Below, in pieces: positions 32,172 through 45,275 of a stretch of 64,000 nt of DNA. The translations under genes and the position numbers were made by a program. The DNA is from Rubrivivax sp. (lineage in GTDB: Bacteria; Pseudomonadota; Gammaproteobacteria; Burkholderiales; Burkholderiaceae_C). A model generated the notes under the pieces. It did not search any database and had not been told where the DNA came from. It saw only the letters and a list, made by a program, of their open reading frames with translations. Each line of letters begins with the position of its first letter. Position 1 is the first letter of the stretch. The stretch covers positions 112,580-176,579 of the forward strand of contig JALHPF010000007.1 of the NCBI GenBank assembly GCA_022842595.1. The letters run 5' to 3'.

Positions 32172-33017
32172 ATGCAACGTCGAACCATCTGTCGCGCAAG
32201 TGGCCTCGTGCTCGCCAGTACGTCGCTCATGAAGGGTACGGTATTCGCTGCCGATGTCCGCAGCTTCAGCTTCGGCGTTGTGCCGCAGCAATCGGCCACT
32301 GAACTGGCCAAAGCCTGGATCCCGCTGTTCAACGCATTGTCCGAAAAGACCGGCTTCGGTCTACGCTTCGCGACCGCGCCCAACATCCCGATCTTCGAGA
32401 AGCGGCTGGCCGCTGGCGAGTACGACTTCGCCTACATGAACCCGTACCACTACACGGTGTTCAGCCAGAAGCCGGGCTACCAGGCGTTTGCGCGCGAAAA
32501 GGGCCGGCGCCTGCGTGGCATGGTGGTCGTGCGCAAGGACTCGCCGCTGCGGGAACTGGCCCACCTCGCGCGCACCGAGATGGCCTTTCCGGCGCCGGCC
32601 TCGTTTGCCGCCACCGTGCTGGTGCGTGCCGAACTGGAACGCCTCGGCATCCCCATCACGCCGCGTTTCGTCGGCTCGCACGAATCGGTCTACCTCAACG
32701 TGGTGCGCGGCATCCACCCGGCGGGCGGCGGCATCCCGCGCACGCTGCAGGCGATGGAGCCCGAGGTGCGCGATGCGCTGCGCGTGCTGTGGTCGACGAA
32801 GGACTACACGCCCCATGCGCTGGCCGCCCACCCGCGCGTGCCGGCTGCCGCCGTGGCCAGCCTGCTGGCAGCGATGGAAGCCGCCGCCGCTGGCGTGGCT
32901 GGCAAGGCAGCGCTGCAGGGCGTGGGTTTCAGCGGCATCGAAGCCGCCAAGGACAGCGATTGGAACGACGTCCGCGGGCTTGGCATCCAGACCCTGGCCG
33001 AATTGCTGAAGTCCTAG
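32172..33017 (+). CDS. PhnD-like phosphonate/phosphate-type substrate-binding protein
   Basis: A 281-residue periplasmic binding protein. A signal-like N-terminus (MQRRTICRASGLVLAS) is followed by FSFGVVPQQSATELAKAWIPLFNALSEKTG and FEKRLAAGEYDFAYMNPYHYTVF, the hallmarks of the PhnD-like family. There is no ABC permease or ATPase gene nearby. Instead the gene is 7 bp upstream of a hybrid histidine kinase, which suggests it senses a ligand for the kinase rather than feeding a transporter. An upstream ATG at 32130 is a less likely start. Confidence 0.82.
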   Translation: MQRRTICRASGLVLASTSLMKGTVFAADVRSFSFGVVPQQSATELAKAWIPLFNALSEKTGFGLRFATAPNIPIFEKRLAAGEYDFAYMNPYHYTVFSQKPGYQAFAREKGRRLRGMVVVRKDSPLRELAHLARTEMAFPAPASFAATVLVRAELERLGIPITPRFVGSHESVYLNVVRGIHPAGGGIPRTLQAMEPEVRDALRVLWSTKDYTPHALAAHPRVPAAAVASLLAAMEAAAAGVAGKAALQGVGFSGIEAAKDSDWNDVRGLGIQTLAELLKS

Positions 33018-33024
33018 CCGCCCG

Positions 33025-36425
<3,401 letters not shown>

Positions 36426-36429
<4 letters not shown>

Positions 36430-38486
36430 ACCCGACAGTACGGATCCTGGTCGTCGACGATGAGTCGGTGACCCGCATGATGGTGCGGCGCGTCCTGGTG
36501 GGCTCGGGCTACGACGTGCTCGAGGCCGAGAACGGCGAGGCGGCGGTCGACCTCTGTCGCCAGTCACCGCCCGACCTGGTGCTGATGGACGTGCGCATGC
36601 CGGTGATGAATGGGTTCGACGCCTGTCGCGCGATGCGCAATCTCGCCGGCGGCTCCTGCCTGCCGGTGCTGATGCTGACCGGGCTGGACGATGTGATGGC
36701 AGCGACCCTGGCATTCGAGGCCGGCGCCACCGACTTCATCACCAAACCGATCAACTGGGCGCTGCTGGGGCAGCGCGTGCGCTACGCACTGCGCACCAAC
36801 CGCACAGAGCGGCTGCTGCGCGAGAGCCAGCAGAACCTGGCCCGCGCGCACCAGATCGCGCGCCTGGCGCAGTGGAGCAAACACCTGGATGACGGCACCT
36901 GCCAATGTTCGGCCGAACTGCGCGACCTGCTGGGACTGCCCGGCGGGACAGAGATCGGAATGCCCGAGGTGCTGGCGCTGCTGGTCGAGGAGGACCGGCC
37001 GGCGTTCGTCGACTTCTTCGAGCGCCTGGGCCGCGGTGTCGGCGAGCAGCAAGTCGAGGTGCGCCTGGGGCAGCGGGCCGACACGGCCCGCATCATGGCC
37101 TGGTCGGGCGGCCTGACGCTCGACGAGACCGGGGCGCCCAGCCGCATCTTCGGCATCGTGCAGGACGTCACCGAACGCCGCAACGCCGAAGCCCAGCTGC
37201 ACTACCAAACGCACTTCGACGGCCCGACCGGCCTGGCCAACGCCGCACTGATGCGCGAACGCATCCGCACCGCGATCGGTGCCGCCAAGCGCGGCCGCGC
37301 CAACTTCGCGGTGCTGGAACTGCGCACCGACGCGCTGCGCAAGGCCCAGGCCACGCTCGGCGCAGCAGCGGGCGACCGGGTGCTGCGCGCCCTGGCAGAG
37401 CGCATCGGTCAGGTCCTGCGCGAGCGCGACACGCTGTGCCGGCTGGACGGTGAACGCTTTGCCGTGCTGCTGAGCGAGGCCGAGACCGACATGAACGCCG
37501 CCAGCGTTGCCCTGCGCCTGGTCGAGGCATTTGCAGCGCCGCTGCAGGTCGATGCCTGGGAGGTGCTGTCGACCATCGCTGTCGGCGTGGCGCTGTACCC
37601 GGGCGACGGCACCGACGCCGACAAGCTGTTGGCCCATGCGGGCGCGGCCGTGGCCCGCGCCGAGAGCAGTGCAGGTTCGGCCTGCCACTTCTTCACCGAG
37701 GGCATCCACCAGCGTGTCGCGCAGCGCGTCGACACCCAGGTGGCGCTGTACCGCGGCCTGGAACGTGGTGAGTTCGAGCTGCAGTACCAGCCCCTGGTCA
37801 GCCTGCGCTCGCAGCATGTGGTCGGCGTCGAGGCACTGCTGCGCTGGCGGCGGCCCGATTTCGGGCTGCAGATGCCTGACACCTTCATTCCGATCCTCGA
37901 GGAAACCGGGCTCATCATGGAAGCCGGCGACTGGGTGCTGCGCAGCGCCATCCAGGCCATGCGCGCCTTGCCGGTGACCCTGGCGGTGAATGTCTCGCCG
38001 CGCCAGCTGCAGCACCAGAACATCGCCGACAGACTGATGCAGGTGCTCGATGAGGTGGACTTCCCGGCCGAGCGGCTGGAAGTCGAGATCACCGAGCAGG
38101 CGGTGATGCAGGACGAGGACCACGGCATCGCGGTGCTGCGCCAGCTTGCGGCACGCGGCATCCGCATTGCGCTCGATGACTACGGCATCGGCTTTTCGTC
38201 GCTGCAGCGCCTGAAGCGGCTACCGCTGCACACGCTGAAGATCGACCGCTTCTTCGTCACCTCGCTGCTGACCAACAACGCCGACGCGGCTATCGTGCGT
38301 TCGACCATTGAGCTGTGCCACGAACTGGGCATCCTCGTGGTCGCCGAAGGCGTGGAGGACGACCGCACGATGGATCGACTGCGCGAGTTTGGCTGCGACG
38401 TTGTGCAGGGTTACGGCATCAGCCAACCGCTGCAACTCGACGCGCTGAGCGAGTGGCTTTTGACGAGCCGTTTCGCGCCACTGTGA
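36426..38486 (+). CDS. Response regulator with PAS, degenerate GGDEF and intact EAL domain (predicted cyclic-di-GMP phosphodiesterase)
   Basis: A 686-residue regulator. REC occupies residues about 1-120 with phospho-acceptor Asp55 (VLMDVRMPVMNG). A PAS-like domain (about 140-265), GGDEF-like (270-420) and EAL (about 435-680) follow. The GGDEF signature reads DGERF (341-345), so cyclase activity is unlikely. The EAL domain keeps EALLRW (Glu469), NVSPRQL, EITEQ, LDDYGIGFSSL, LKIDRFF, AEGVEDD and QGYGISQPL, so it should hydrolyse cyclic-di-GMP. The overlap with the LOV kinase gene indicates it is the kinase's output partner. Confidence 0.9.
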
Positions 38487-38695
38487 CCCGGGTCGGCTGC
38501 GCTGCACAACGAGTTCGGCGAGCTTCTCCAGGCTCGCGGTTCGCAACCCGTCGGCGCGTAGCCCTGGCGTGCGACCTCGAGGTCGAGGGCTCGCGGAAGT
38601 GTGGCGGAGGATAGGCAGTTGAATTCGACCGCCGGTGATCCAGCTAGTTGAACGGGCCGACTGGCGTCCTTTCTCCAATTGCCGAGGCGTCCAAT

Positions 38696-39343
38696 TTGAA
38701 AGCCCTTCACCTTCTTCCGCTGCGAGTGCTGCTGTCAGCGGGCCTGCTCGCCGCCGCCGCCCCATCGCACGCCACCAACCTGTACAGCGGCACGATGCAG
38801 CTGACAGCCACCGACGCCTCGCAGCTGGGCCGGATGACTCGCAACAATGTCGCGTCCGACTGGTCGGTGCCGAAGGTCTATCCAGGTGCGTCCTCGACGG
38901 GTTCGACCTTCCGGTACACGACGCTGACGCTCGACCTGGGTGCGTTTGCGGCGGCCAATGGCGCGGTCTACGCGCCGTACATCCAGGTCTCGATCGACAG
39001 CACGAGCGTCAACACCTTCTTCGCGGCCTACGCCACCAGCTACAGCGCGACCAGCCAGGGGACCAACTACCTTGGCGACTCCGGCGCCAGCGGCAACATC
39101 TTCGGCGTCGATCCCCAGCTCTTTCGCTTCGTGATGCCAAGCACCACGCAGACGCTGGTGATCCTTATGAACGAAACGGTGGTCGACGCCGGATTGAACC
39201 AGCCCGGCACGGTCCTGGTGGAGGCGTTCCGCGACTCGAGCTTCACCAACCTGGCACCGGTTCCCGAGCCGGCCGGCGTCGCCCTGTTCGGCCTCGGGCT
39301 GGCCGCGCTGCTGGCCGTGTGGCGCGCCAGGGGCGTGGCCTGA
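38696..39343 (+). CDS. PEP-CTERM sorting-signal protein
   Basis: A 215-residue exported protein. The N-terminal signal is LKALHLLPLRVLLSAGLLAAAAPSHA. The C-terminus is a PEP-CTERM tag, VPEPAGVALFGLGLAALLAVWRARG, recognised by exosortase (EpsH-type), which links such proteins to the cell surface or exopolysaccharide. I prefer the TTG start at 38696 with a GAGG ribosome binding site over a TTG at 38648, which adds polar residues before the signal. The middle is Thr/Ser-rich with no recognised domain. No exosortase gene is in the window. Confidence 0.75.
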   Translation: MKALHLLPLRVLLSAGLLAAAAPSHATNLYSGTMQLTATDASQLGRMTRNNVASDWSVPKVYPGASSTGSTFRYTTLTLDLGAFAAANGAVYAPYIQVSIDSTSVNTFFAAYATSYSATSQGTNYLGDSGASGNIFGVDPQLFRFVMPSTTQTLVILMNETVVDAGLNQPGTVLVEAFRDSSFTNLAPVPEPAGVALFGLGLAALLAVWRARGVA

Positions 39344-39436
39344 TCAAGCCGTGATCGCCGCGCGCCAATGACATGGCGCCGCAACAGAAACGCGCCCAGC
39401 GGGCGTACCGTACGCCAGGTCGCGCCACCGCTCCAT

Positions 39437-39685
39437 GCGCCGCCACCTTCGACAGGTGGTGCTTGGCCCGAGGACGGAGGGAGTCGGGTTTGCCGAAGGC
39501 ATCGTCCTTCTTGCGGTCTTCGACGATCTTGCTGCCGTCCATGAAGATGACGCGATTGCTGACCTTCTTGGCGAGTCCCATCTCGTGCGTGACGTCCATC
39601 ATCGTCATGCCTTCCTTTGCCACCGGCACCATCACGTCCAGCAACTCGCCCACCAGCTCGGGGTCCAGCGCGCCAAATTCTCGGC
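39437..39685 (-). pseudogene. Remnant of an amino-acid ABC transporter ATPase (GlnQ/AapP-like C-terminal part)
   Basis: The translation ALDPELVGELLDVMV, then KEGMTMMDVTHEMGLAKKVSNR, VIFMDGSKIVED and KPDSLRPRAKHHLSKV closely resembles the C-terminal third of polar-amino-acid ABC ATPases. It covers the D-loop, the H-loop histidine and the end of the protein. The Walker A and signature parts are absent and the expected Walker B sequence before ALDPE is scrambled. It is therefore a fragment, not a gene. It lies next to the STAND gene in accessory sequence. Confidence 0.72.
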
Positions 39686-40096
39686 GCCGGACTCGTCCTC
39701 AGCTTGGGCGACGAAGCTCGCGGCATCCTGTGACACCAAGCGTTACAGCGTGGTCTCAAGCCGCGCGCTGCGTTCCAATCGCCCTGAGAGCTGCCCGCCA
39801 ATGTGCCCTCCGCTTTGGGGGCCTTTAACGGGGAATGCGTGCGGATCCGACCGGCGGCTTTGCGACGGCGAGATCAGGGTGGTGAATGTCGCTGAAAGGT
39901 CGGCCAGCGCCGGTCGGGCGTTCGATCTCACCGCCGGAAAGCTGACCCCCAAGTTGAGCTTCCGGATAGCCGACGCCCGCGGTCGGCAGTGGCCGACCCT
40001 GACGAGACATCCGCTGGCCTGATCTCGCCGCCCTGAAGGTGACGGTCGAACACCCTCGCAGTCAGCCGTAAGTCCGCGCGCCCCTATCAAGGCACT
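39686..40096. other. Gene-poor stretch downstream of the STAND gene
   Basis: About 410 bp with no supported open reading frame. It looks like decayed sequence rich in short CG-type dyads (for example GGTCGG...CCGACC near 39899-40000). No IS ends, tRNA or integrase remnant was recognised. It follows the 3' end of the TIR/NB-ARC/WD40 gene and the ABC-ATPase remnant. Confidence 0.35.
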
Positions 40097-43000
40097 TCAC
40101 GGCACGGTCGGCAGATCCTGGTCTGGTCCCGGCCCCGGTCTCGAGCCCACTGGAGAGCGGTCAAATTTCCTGTTGCTGGCCCCGACCACTTCGCCCATCA
40201 GCCTGAGGAGGTGGACCGCCTGCCGTTCAACGTACCGCCCTTTTTGGAACAGCAGCCCATGGCTGCCGTTCGGTGAGAGCAGCCAGCGTGAAGGCGGGCT
40301 CTCCGAGGTGAACGATGCGACTTGCGATGCGCTCCGTGTGTCCCACCAGGAAAGATAATTGCCGTCGAGCACGAACAGGGATGTGCCACGCGGATGAAGC
40401 ACCAGCGATGGCTTGGGCTCGTTGCTGTAGCTGAGGCCTCCTGCCGGGAGGGGTGTTTCGGCGGCGGGCGCGCGGCTGGGCGGCGAATTCGGTTCTTCTT
40501 CGCCCGCATCGGCGGCCAGCATGGCGCGCTGCTGAGGTCGGATGTGCGCTTTCAGGCTGAGCCGCGTGAGGTCCCAGAGCACGCCGCGGCCATCTGGCGT
40601 GAGCCCGATCGCCATGGCGCCGCCAGGCAGCGGCGTCAGGCTCTCCAGCGCCCCCGGCGCTCTCGGCAGGGGCTGCCGGCGCGCGAAACTGCTGGCCTCC
40701 CGCCTCTCGACCGTGCCGTCGGACGCCGCCACCAGCAGCGTCTGCGACTCGCCGCACACAGCCTCGGCAACGATGTCCTCTAGCCCCACGTCGCCCCGCG
40801 CCAGCGCTTGCCCTGAAGGCAACTGCCAGAGCTCGCAGACGCGATCGTCGCTGCGAACGTAAAGCACGCTGCCGTCGTCCGAAACCCGCAGCGTCGTCAC
40901 CGGTGCGCCGCTGCTGCGCAGCACCTTCTTCTCGGTCTGGCCGATGCGCCACAGCAGCAGGCTGCCGTCGCCACCGGAAGACACGGCGGCTTCGCCGTCG
41001 GGTAGCCAGCACAGCGCGGACGCGAAGGAGCCCTTGTGCGCAGACCACTTGCGCACGCCGCGGCCGCTCTCGAGATCGATCAGCATCAGTTGGCTGCCGC
41101 GGGCGAGCAGCGCCTGGCGGCCCGCGTCATCGATTCGTACCAAGGGACTTGCAGCGCGCGCGCCTAACGCGGGTGCACTCAGCCTGCTCAGCGGTGCCGC
41201 GGCGTCCAGATCCCAGACCGTGGCCTCGAATGCCGCGTCAACGGTGAGGGCTCGACGGCAGGTACACGCGACGGCGATGACGATCACGTCGACCTTTGCG
41301 GTCCCGCATGTGATGGCTGTACTGCCCGCGGTTTCGCCTAGATTGCAGACGAGAAGCCCCCCCGGCTTTCGGGTCTCGATCCATGGCGAAACGGGCATCG
41401 GCTCGAGCTCGAAAACAATTCGCGAGCCGTCATTGGCCAGCCAGGCCCGGCGCGCGGTGTCCTGCCCCAGATCGACTTCCCTGGCCAGCGGCGCTTCCCG
41501 GGCGTGCAGATCCCACACCTTGACATCGCCACCGTAGGCCGCCGATGCGGCAAACCGGCCGTCCGAGGTCACGGCTGCGGCCTGGATCCAGTGCCCGTGC
41601 TCCCCGACCTCGAATGCGGTCCCGCCGCGCAATGGCTGGCAGCGCAACACCGCATCGTCGCCGGCGCTGAGCAGCGTGTCGGCATCGGCCGTGAGCGCCA
41701 GCGTGCGCACCCATTGCCGATGACCAGTATCCGACAACGCCTGGAACGAAGTGCCGTCGGGAGTGATCCTGCCGATGCGGCCCCCAGCGCCGGCGATGAA
41801 GAGCGCTTGGTCGCTGCCATTGGCCCGATCCGCATCGACCCGATCGACGCCGACCTCACCCCCGCCATTCCGGTGACTTTCCGCGCCGCACGAGGGGCGC
41901 GCCAAAGCCTGCCACCGCTCGCCAGCGTGGCGCGTGAAGGCCAGCTGCTGTCCCGTCGCCAGATCCCACAGGCCCACCGAGCCATCACTGGCGGCCGACA
42001 GCGCGCGGCGTTGCTCTGCGGTGAATACCACCGAGAGCACCGGCACGACATGCCCCCTGAGTCGGTGCATCAGCGCACCCGTGTCGAGATTCCAGACAGC
42101 CAGTGTGCCATCGAGCGACGCGCTCACCGCGAGCCGGCCATCGCTGCGCACGGCCACCGCGCTGATCCATGCGCGGTGTTGCTTCAACACGTGAAGCACG
42201 AGACCGCTGTCGAAGTCCCACACCAGCAGCGTCTCGTCACGGGAGCCCGACACCAGCACGCGCGCATGTTGGTCGAGTCCGAGCGCCGTGACGGCATCGC
42301 TGTGGCCATGCAGTCTGCGTTCGATCTCCCCGGACGCCGGCAACCACACCTTCAGACTGCCATCGAGTGCACCGCTGACGATGCGGCGGTTGTCGGGCGT
42401 GAAAGTCACCGACAAGACCGCATCGCCGTGTTCGGCGAATCGCCGGACGAGTCGTTGGCCGAACGGCGCCAGGCTGCTGCGCAGCGGCCGGAAGCAGCGG
42501 CCGGCGGCGGGGGGCGGCCAAAGGGCCTCGAGCCAGTGCCGCACTTCCGGTTCCGGGCGTGCCGAGAGCCGGGCGGTGAGTTGCGCGGCCAGTTCGTCGG
42601 GTCGACTGGCCAGCGCCGTGGCAGACATGCGCAGTGCACCTTGCGCGAGCCGCGGGAGGCTCTCCAGCGGCTGCAACAGATCGAAGGACTCCGCAGCCAC
42701 GCGCGGCCCCACGGCACCGATCTGTGCCCGCAGCCAGCTTGGGTCGAGCAACAGGGTCCTGAGCTCTGCTTGTCTGCTGGCCTTTGACAGGTGCCAAGGC
42801 AGCCAGCGGAAGACATAGCCATCATCGGGCAGGCGCGTCCATCCGCCCGCGGCGCGGGCGCGGTAGGTCTCCACGAGCTCGCAATGCCGAAGCGCGGCGT
42901 TCGGCAGGCGGCCGCGGGCGAAATCCCGCTGCAAGTCGTGCAGCAGCAGTCCACCGCCAGGGCGGCGTTGTAGCAGGGAACGACGTTCGTACAGGGCGAT

Positions 43001-44365
43001 CAGGGCCAAGGCGACTTCGCGCGGCATGCCCTGCTGCTGCCAAAGCATAGTCGGTACTTCCGCAGGCACAGTGACGTCCTCGGGGAAGAGTCCGAAGTCC
43101 AGGTAGCGCTCGGCCGCCAGCCGCTCGATCGGGTGTTCAGCGTCGAAGGCCCGCAAGCTGGCCTGCAGTGACGCCGCGACGCTGCGATAGCGGTAGTCAG
43201 CGAGTTCCTGATACAGATAGTCAGGACTTTGCCGAAGCAGCGCAAGTGTGTTGGCGAGGCCGCCGTGGCTGCTGCTCGAAGCCCCGGCCATCGCCAGCGC
43301 GAGCGGCAGGCTTCCGCACCGACGCACGATTTCATCGGCTTCGGGCGGCAGCATGTCCGGCGCGATGCCCGCCCACTGCCCCAGCAGCGCACGCGCCGCC
43401 TCCGACCCCAGCGTTTCGATGGCCACGTCCTGCGCCTGCAGGCGTCGCGCGATGCTGTCGTCCCGGGTGGTGATTAGCAGCCGGCACCGCGGGCCGAGGA
43501 CGTTGCGCACGGCAGAAGCCACAGCCAGATGCCAGACGTCGTCGAGGACGATCAGGCAGAGGCATTCGGCCAAGCGTGCCTGCAGCGCAGTGGTCCCCGA
43601 GTTGCCCTCGGATTCAGGCTTGCGCGGCACCACGGCGGCGATCGCGTGCAGCGCATCGATGGGCTGCATCTGCTCGCCGACCGCCACCCAGACGATGCCG
43701 CCGGGGAAGGCGCGACGCACTTCCACCATGCGGCAAAAGGCGGCCGCCAGCGCCGACTTGCCAATGCCCCCCATGCCGTGGAGACCGATGACGCTGGAGG
43801 CTGCGGTGATGACCGTCGGTCGTTCGATGTCCGCGAGGACGGCACTCTTCAGACGCAAGAGATCCTGACCGCGGGGGATCAGGTGCGGCGCCAGCGCCGG
43901 CACGTCATTCAGCAAGGGGCCGAGCAGCGCCACCTCCTGGCGCAGCAGCCGGAGCAACTCCGGAAGCACGTCAGAGGGCTGGAGTGGCGCTCGCGCCGCA
44001 ACCGCGTGAAGGTGGCGCAGCGACGGCGGCAACGATGGCCACTCGCCACCCCGCATGACCGTGACGATGCCCTTGGCGAAAAGTTCGGCGTGCTCGAGTT
44101 CCGCCGCGCAATACAGCGATGTGGCGAAGGCGGGCCCGTAGACGACGATGACCCGGTCCGCCGCCTCGATCGCGTCGCGCAGTTCCTGCAGAAAGGTGCG
44201 CCCCCGCGATGGCATTTCGGCGCTGTCCCACCAGACCTGCACCTCCTCGCCCAAGAGAGCCGCCGCTTCTTGCGATCGCAGCGCCGCGACGAGTTCGCTC
44301 ACGAACTGCGTGTCATCGGCTCGGGCATATGAGATGAACAGCTTCACTGGTGCTTCAGGGATCAT
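40097..44365 (-). CDS. TIR / NB-ARC / WD40-repeat STAND protein (bacterial NLR-like, putative defence)
   Basis: A 1422-residue single-chain protein. A TIR domain (residues about 6-135) starts KLFISYARADD and carries SLYCAAELEHAE with Glu89 at the NADase catalytic position. The NB-ARC ATPase (about 165-400) has P-loop GMGGIGKS (197-204, Lys203), Walker B LIVLDDVW (Asp275, Asp276), sensor LLITTRD and CGSLPLAL. A winged-helix region follows, with LLLHDLQRD (His476-Asp477) resembling the MHD motif. From about 640 to 1390 there are WD40-type repeats, enough for roughly two propellers. This is the layout of plant TIR-NLRs and Apaf-1: sensor repeats, oligomerising ATPase, effector. A phage-triggered NAD-depletion role is inference. 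No partner gene is needed by this design. Confidence 0.88.
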   Translation of the reverse strand: MIPEAPVKLFISYARADDTQFVSELVAALRSQEAAALLGEEVQVWWDSAEMPSRGRTFLQELRDAIEAADRVIVVYGPAFATSLYCAAELEHAELFAKGIVTVMRGGEWPSLPPSLRHLHAVAARAPLQPSDVLPELLRLLRQEVALLGPLLNDVPALAPHLIPRGQDLLRLKSAVLADIERPTVITAASSVIGLHGMGGIGKSALAAAFCRMVEVRRAFPGGIVWVAVGEQMQPIDALHAIAAVVPRKPESEGNSGTTALQARLAECLCLIVLDDVWHLAVASAVRNVLGPRCRLLITTRDDSIARRLQAQDVAIETLGSEAARALLGQWAGIAPDMLPPEADEIVRRCGSLPLALAMAGASSSSHGGLANTLALLRQSPDYLYQELADYRYRSVAASLQASLRAFDAEHPIERLAAERYLDFGLFPEDVTVPAEVPTMLWQQQGMPREVALALIALYERRSLLQRRPGGGLLLHDLQRDFARGRLPNAALRHCELVETYRARAAGGWTRLPDDGYVFRWLPWHLSKASRQAELRTLLLDPSWLRAQIGAVGPRVAAESFDLLQPLESLPRLAQGALRMSATALASRPDELAAQLTARLSARPEPEVRHWLEALWPPPAAGRCFRPLRSSLAPFGQRLVRRFAEHGDAVLSVTFTPDNRRIVSGALDGSLKVWLPASGEIERRLHGHSDAVTALGLDQHARVLVSGSRDETLLVWDFDSGLVLHVLKQHRAWISAVAVRSDGRLAVSASLDGTLAVWNLDTGALMHRLRGHVVPVLSVVFTAEQRRALSAASDGSVGLWDLATGQQLAFTRHAGERWQALARPSCGAESHRNGGGEVGVDRVDADRANGSDQALFIAGAGGRIGRITPDGTSFQALSDTGHRQWVRTLALTADADTLLSAGDDAVLRCQPLRGGTAFEVGEHGHWIQAAAVTSDGRFAASAAYGGDVKVWDLHAREAPLAREVDLGQDTARRAWLANDGSRIVFELEPMPVSPWIETRKPGGLLVCNLGETAGSTAITCGTAKVDVIVIAVACTCRRALTVDAAFEATVWDLDAAAPLSRLSAPALGARAASPLVRIDDAGRQALLARGSQLMLIDLESGRGVRKWSAHKGSFASALCWLPDGEAAVSSGGDGSLLLWRIGQTEKKVLRSSGAPVTTLRVSDDGSVLYVRSDDRVCELWQLPSGQALARGDVGLEDIVAEAVCGESQTLLVAASDGTVERREASSFARRQPLPRAPGALESLTPLPGGAMAIGLTPDGRGVLWDLTRLSLKAHIRPQQRAMLAADAGEEEPNSPPSRAPAAETPLPAGGLSYSNEPKPSLVLHPRGTSLFVLDGNYLSWWDTRSASQVASFTSESPPSRWLLSPNGSHGLLFQKGRYVERQAVHLLRLMGEVVGASNRKFDRSPVGSRPGPGPDQDLPTVP

Positions 44366-44590
44366 GCGGCGTCGCCGCGGAGCTTGTCAAGGCAGCGTAT
44401 GAGGCATGGCCAAATGCCGATGACATCGCCTTACTCCGGCGAGTTCTGAGCCTAACTGCACAGCGATGGGGGCCGACGGCTGTTGCACGGCATTTGATGA
44501 GCTGCCCGTAACCCGCCGGCCGGCGGCGACAGCTTGTGGCAGAAGAGCGACTTCCATACATCATCGCCACTGCGACCCCCCCCTTCTCTG

Positions 44591-45025
44591 TCAGGGCGGG
44601 ACGCGCAGCACGACAGGCTTGATCTTCAGGCGCTGTGCATTGCGGCTCAGGGCGTCATCCAGGGTCAACATATGCTTCGCGCCCGCAGTCTCGGCACAGG
44701 CCAGGTGCAAGGCGTCGCCAGCGCGCAACCCGCTCGCCGCATCGAGGACCAGTTCCGCTGCACGATGGAAGCTGGCGGGTTCGACCGGAAGCAGTCGAAG
44801 GTCGGCAGCCACCATGCGCTCGAAGCGGGCCCAGGCGCCCTGGGCCTGCTGCGTGTCGATAGCACCGGTGCGCTGCTTGATGCCGAGGGCGCTGGCGAAC
44901 TCCGCAACGCACCAGGCCGCAGCGACGAGTTCGCCCTTTTCGCGGGCGTACCAAGCGGCAACTGTCACGCTGTGCGGTTCGTTCAGAAACAAGGGCACGA
45001 GCACGCTGGTGTCGACATAGACCAT
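44591..45025 (-). CDS. vapC: PIN-domain toxin VapC
   Basis: A 144-residue PIN-domain ribonuclease. It shows the N-terminal MVYVDTSVLVPLF (first metal aspartate), CVAEFASAL (conserved Glu), LRAGDALHLACA (Asp) and LTLDDAL (last Asp), so the four-acid active site looks intact. VapC toxins cut tRNA or rRNA when not held by the antitoxin. The ATG at 45025 lies 1 base after the vapB stop; an in-frame ATG at 45043 is less likely. It is 225 bp upstream of the STAND gene, same strand. Confidence 0.88.
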   Translation of the reverse strand: MVYVDTSVLVPLFLNEPHSVTVAAWYAREKGELVAAAWCVAEFASALGIKQRTGAIDTQQAQGAWARFERMVAADLRLLPVEPASFHRAAELVLDAASGLRAGDALHLACAETAGAKHMLTLDDALSRNAQRLKIKPVVLRVPP

Positions 45026-45026
45026 G

Positions 45027-45272
45027 TCAGTACCGCGCACCACCGCGCAACTCCTCCATTACGGGGTCGCTCATTGGCATGGCACTGCGAGCCTTGCTCA
45101 ACTCGAGCGCGAATGCCTTGCGATTCCACTGCGCCGGCCGAATCGACAGACTTCCGTCGACGGTGAGTTGGGCCTCTACGGTTGCCCCTTCACGCAATCC
45201 GAGCCGACGTACGATCTCAGATGGGATCCGCAGGGCAAGACTGTTGCCCCACGTCGCGACTTGTAGATCCAT
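45027..45272 (-). CDS. vapB: AbrB/MazE-type antitoxin VapB
   Basis: An 81-residue antitoxin. The N-terminal swapped-hairpin DNA-binding domain reads MDLQVATWGNSLALRIPSEIVRRLGLREG, characteristic of SpoVT/AbrB-type antitoxins. The acidic/helical C-terminus should wrap VapC. The ATG at 45272 directly follows a 22-bp operator-like inverted repeat, as expected for autoregulation by the VapBC complex. Confidence 0.88.
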   Translation of the reverse strand: MDLQVATWGNSLALRIPSEIVRRLGLREGATVEAQLTVDGSLSIRPAQWNRKAFALELSKARSAMPMSDPVMEELRGGARY

Positions 45273-45275
45273 GAT

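Noticed and set aside
31734..32291. 185-codon leftward frame in the gap before the PhnD-like gene
   Set aside because: No ribosome binding site, no family, and it overlaps the signal-peptide region of the PhnD-like gene; treated as non-coding.
38572..38585. Perfect palindrome CGACCTCGAGGTCG
   Set aside because: Isolated short palindrome in GC-rich intergenic DNA about 110 bp before a PEP-CTERM gene; no T-run and no second copy noticed, so no function is claimed.
44513..44526. Palindrome CCGCCGGCCGGCGG upstream of the STAND gene
   Set aside because: Simple GC palindrome expected by chance at this base composition; not accepted as an operator or terminator.
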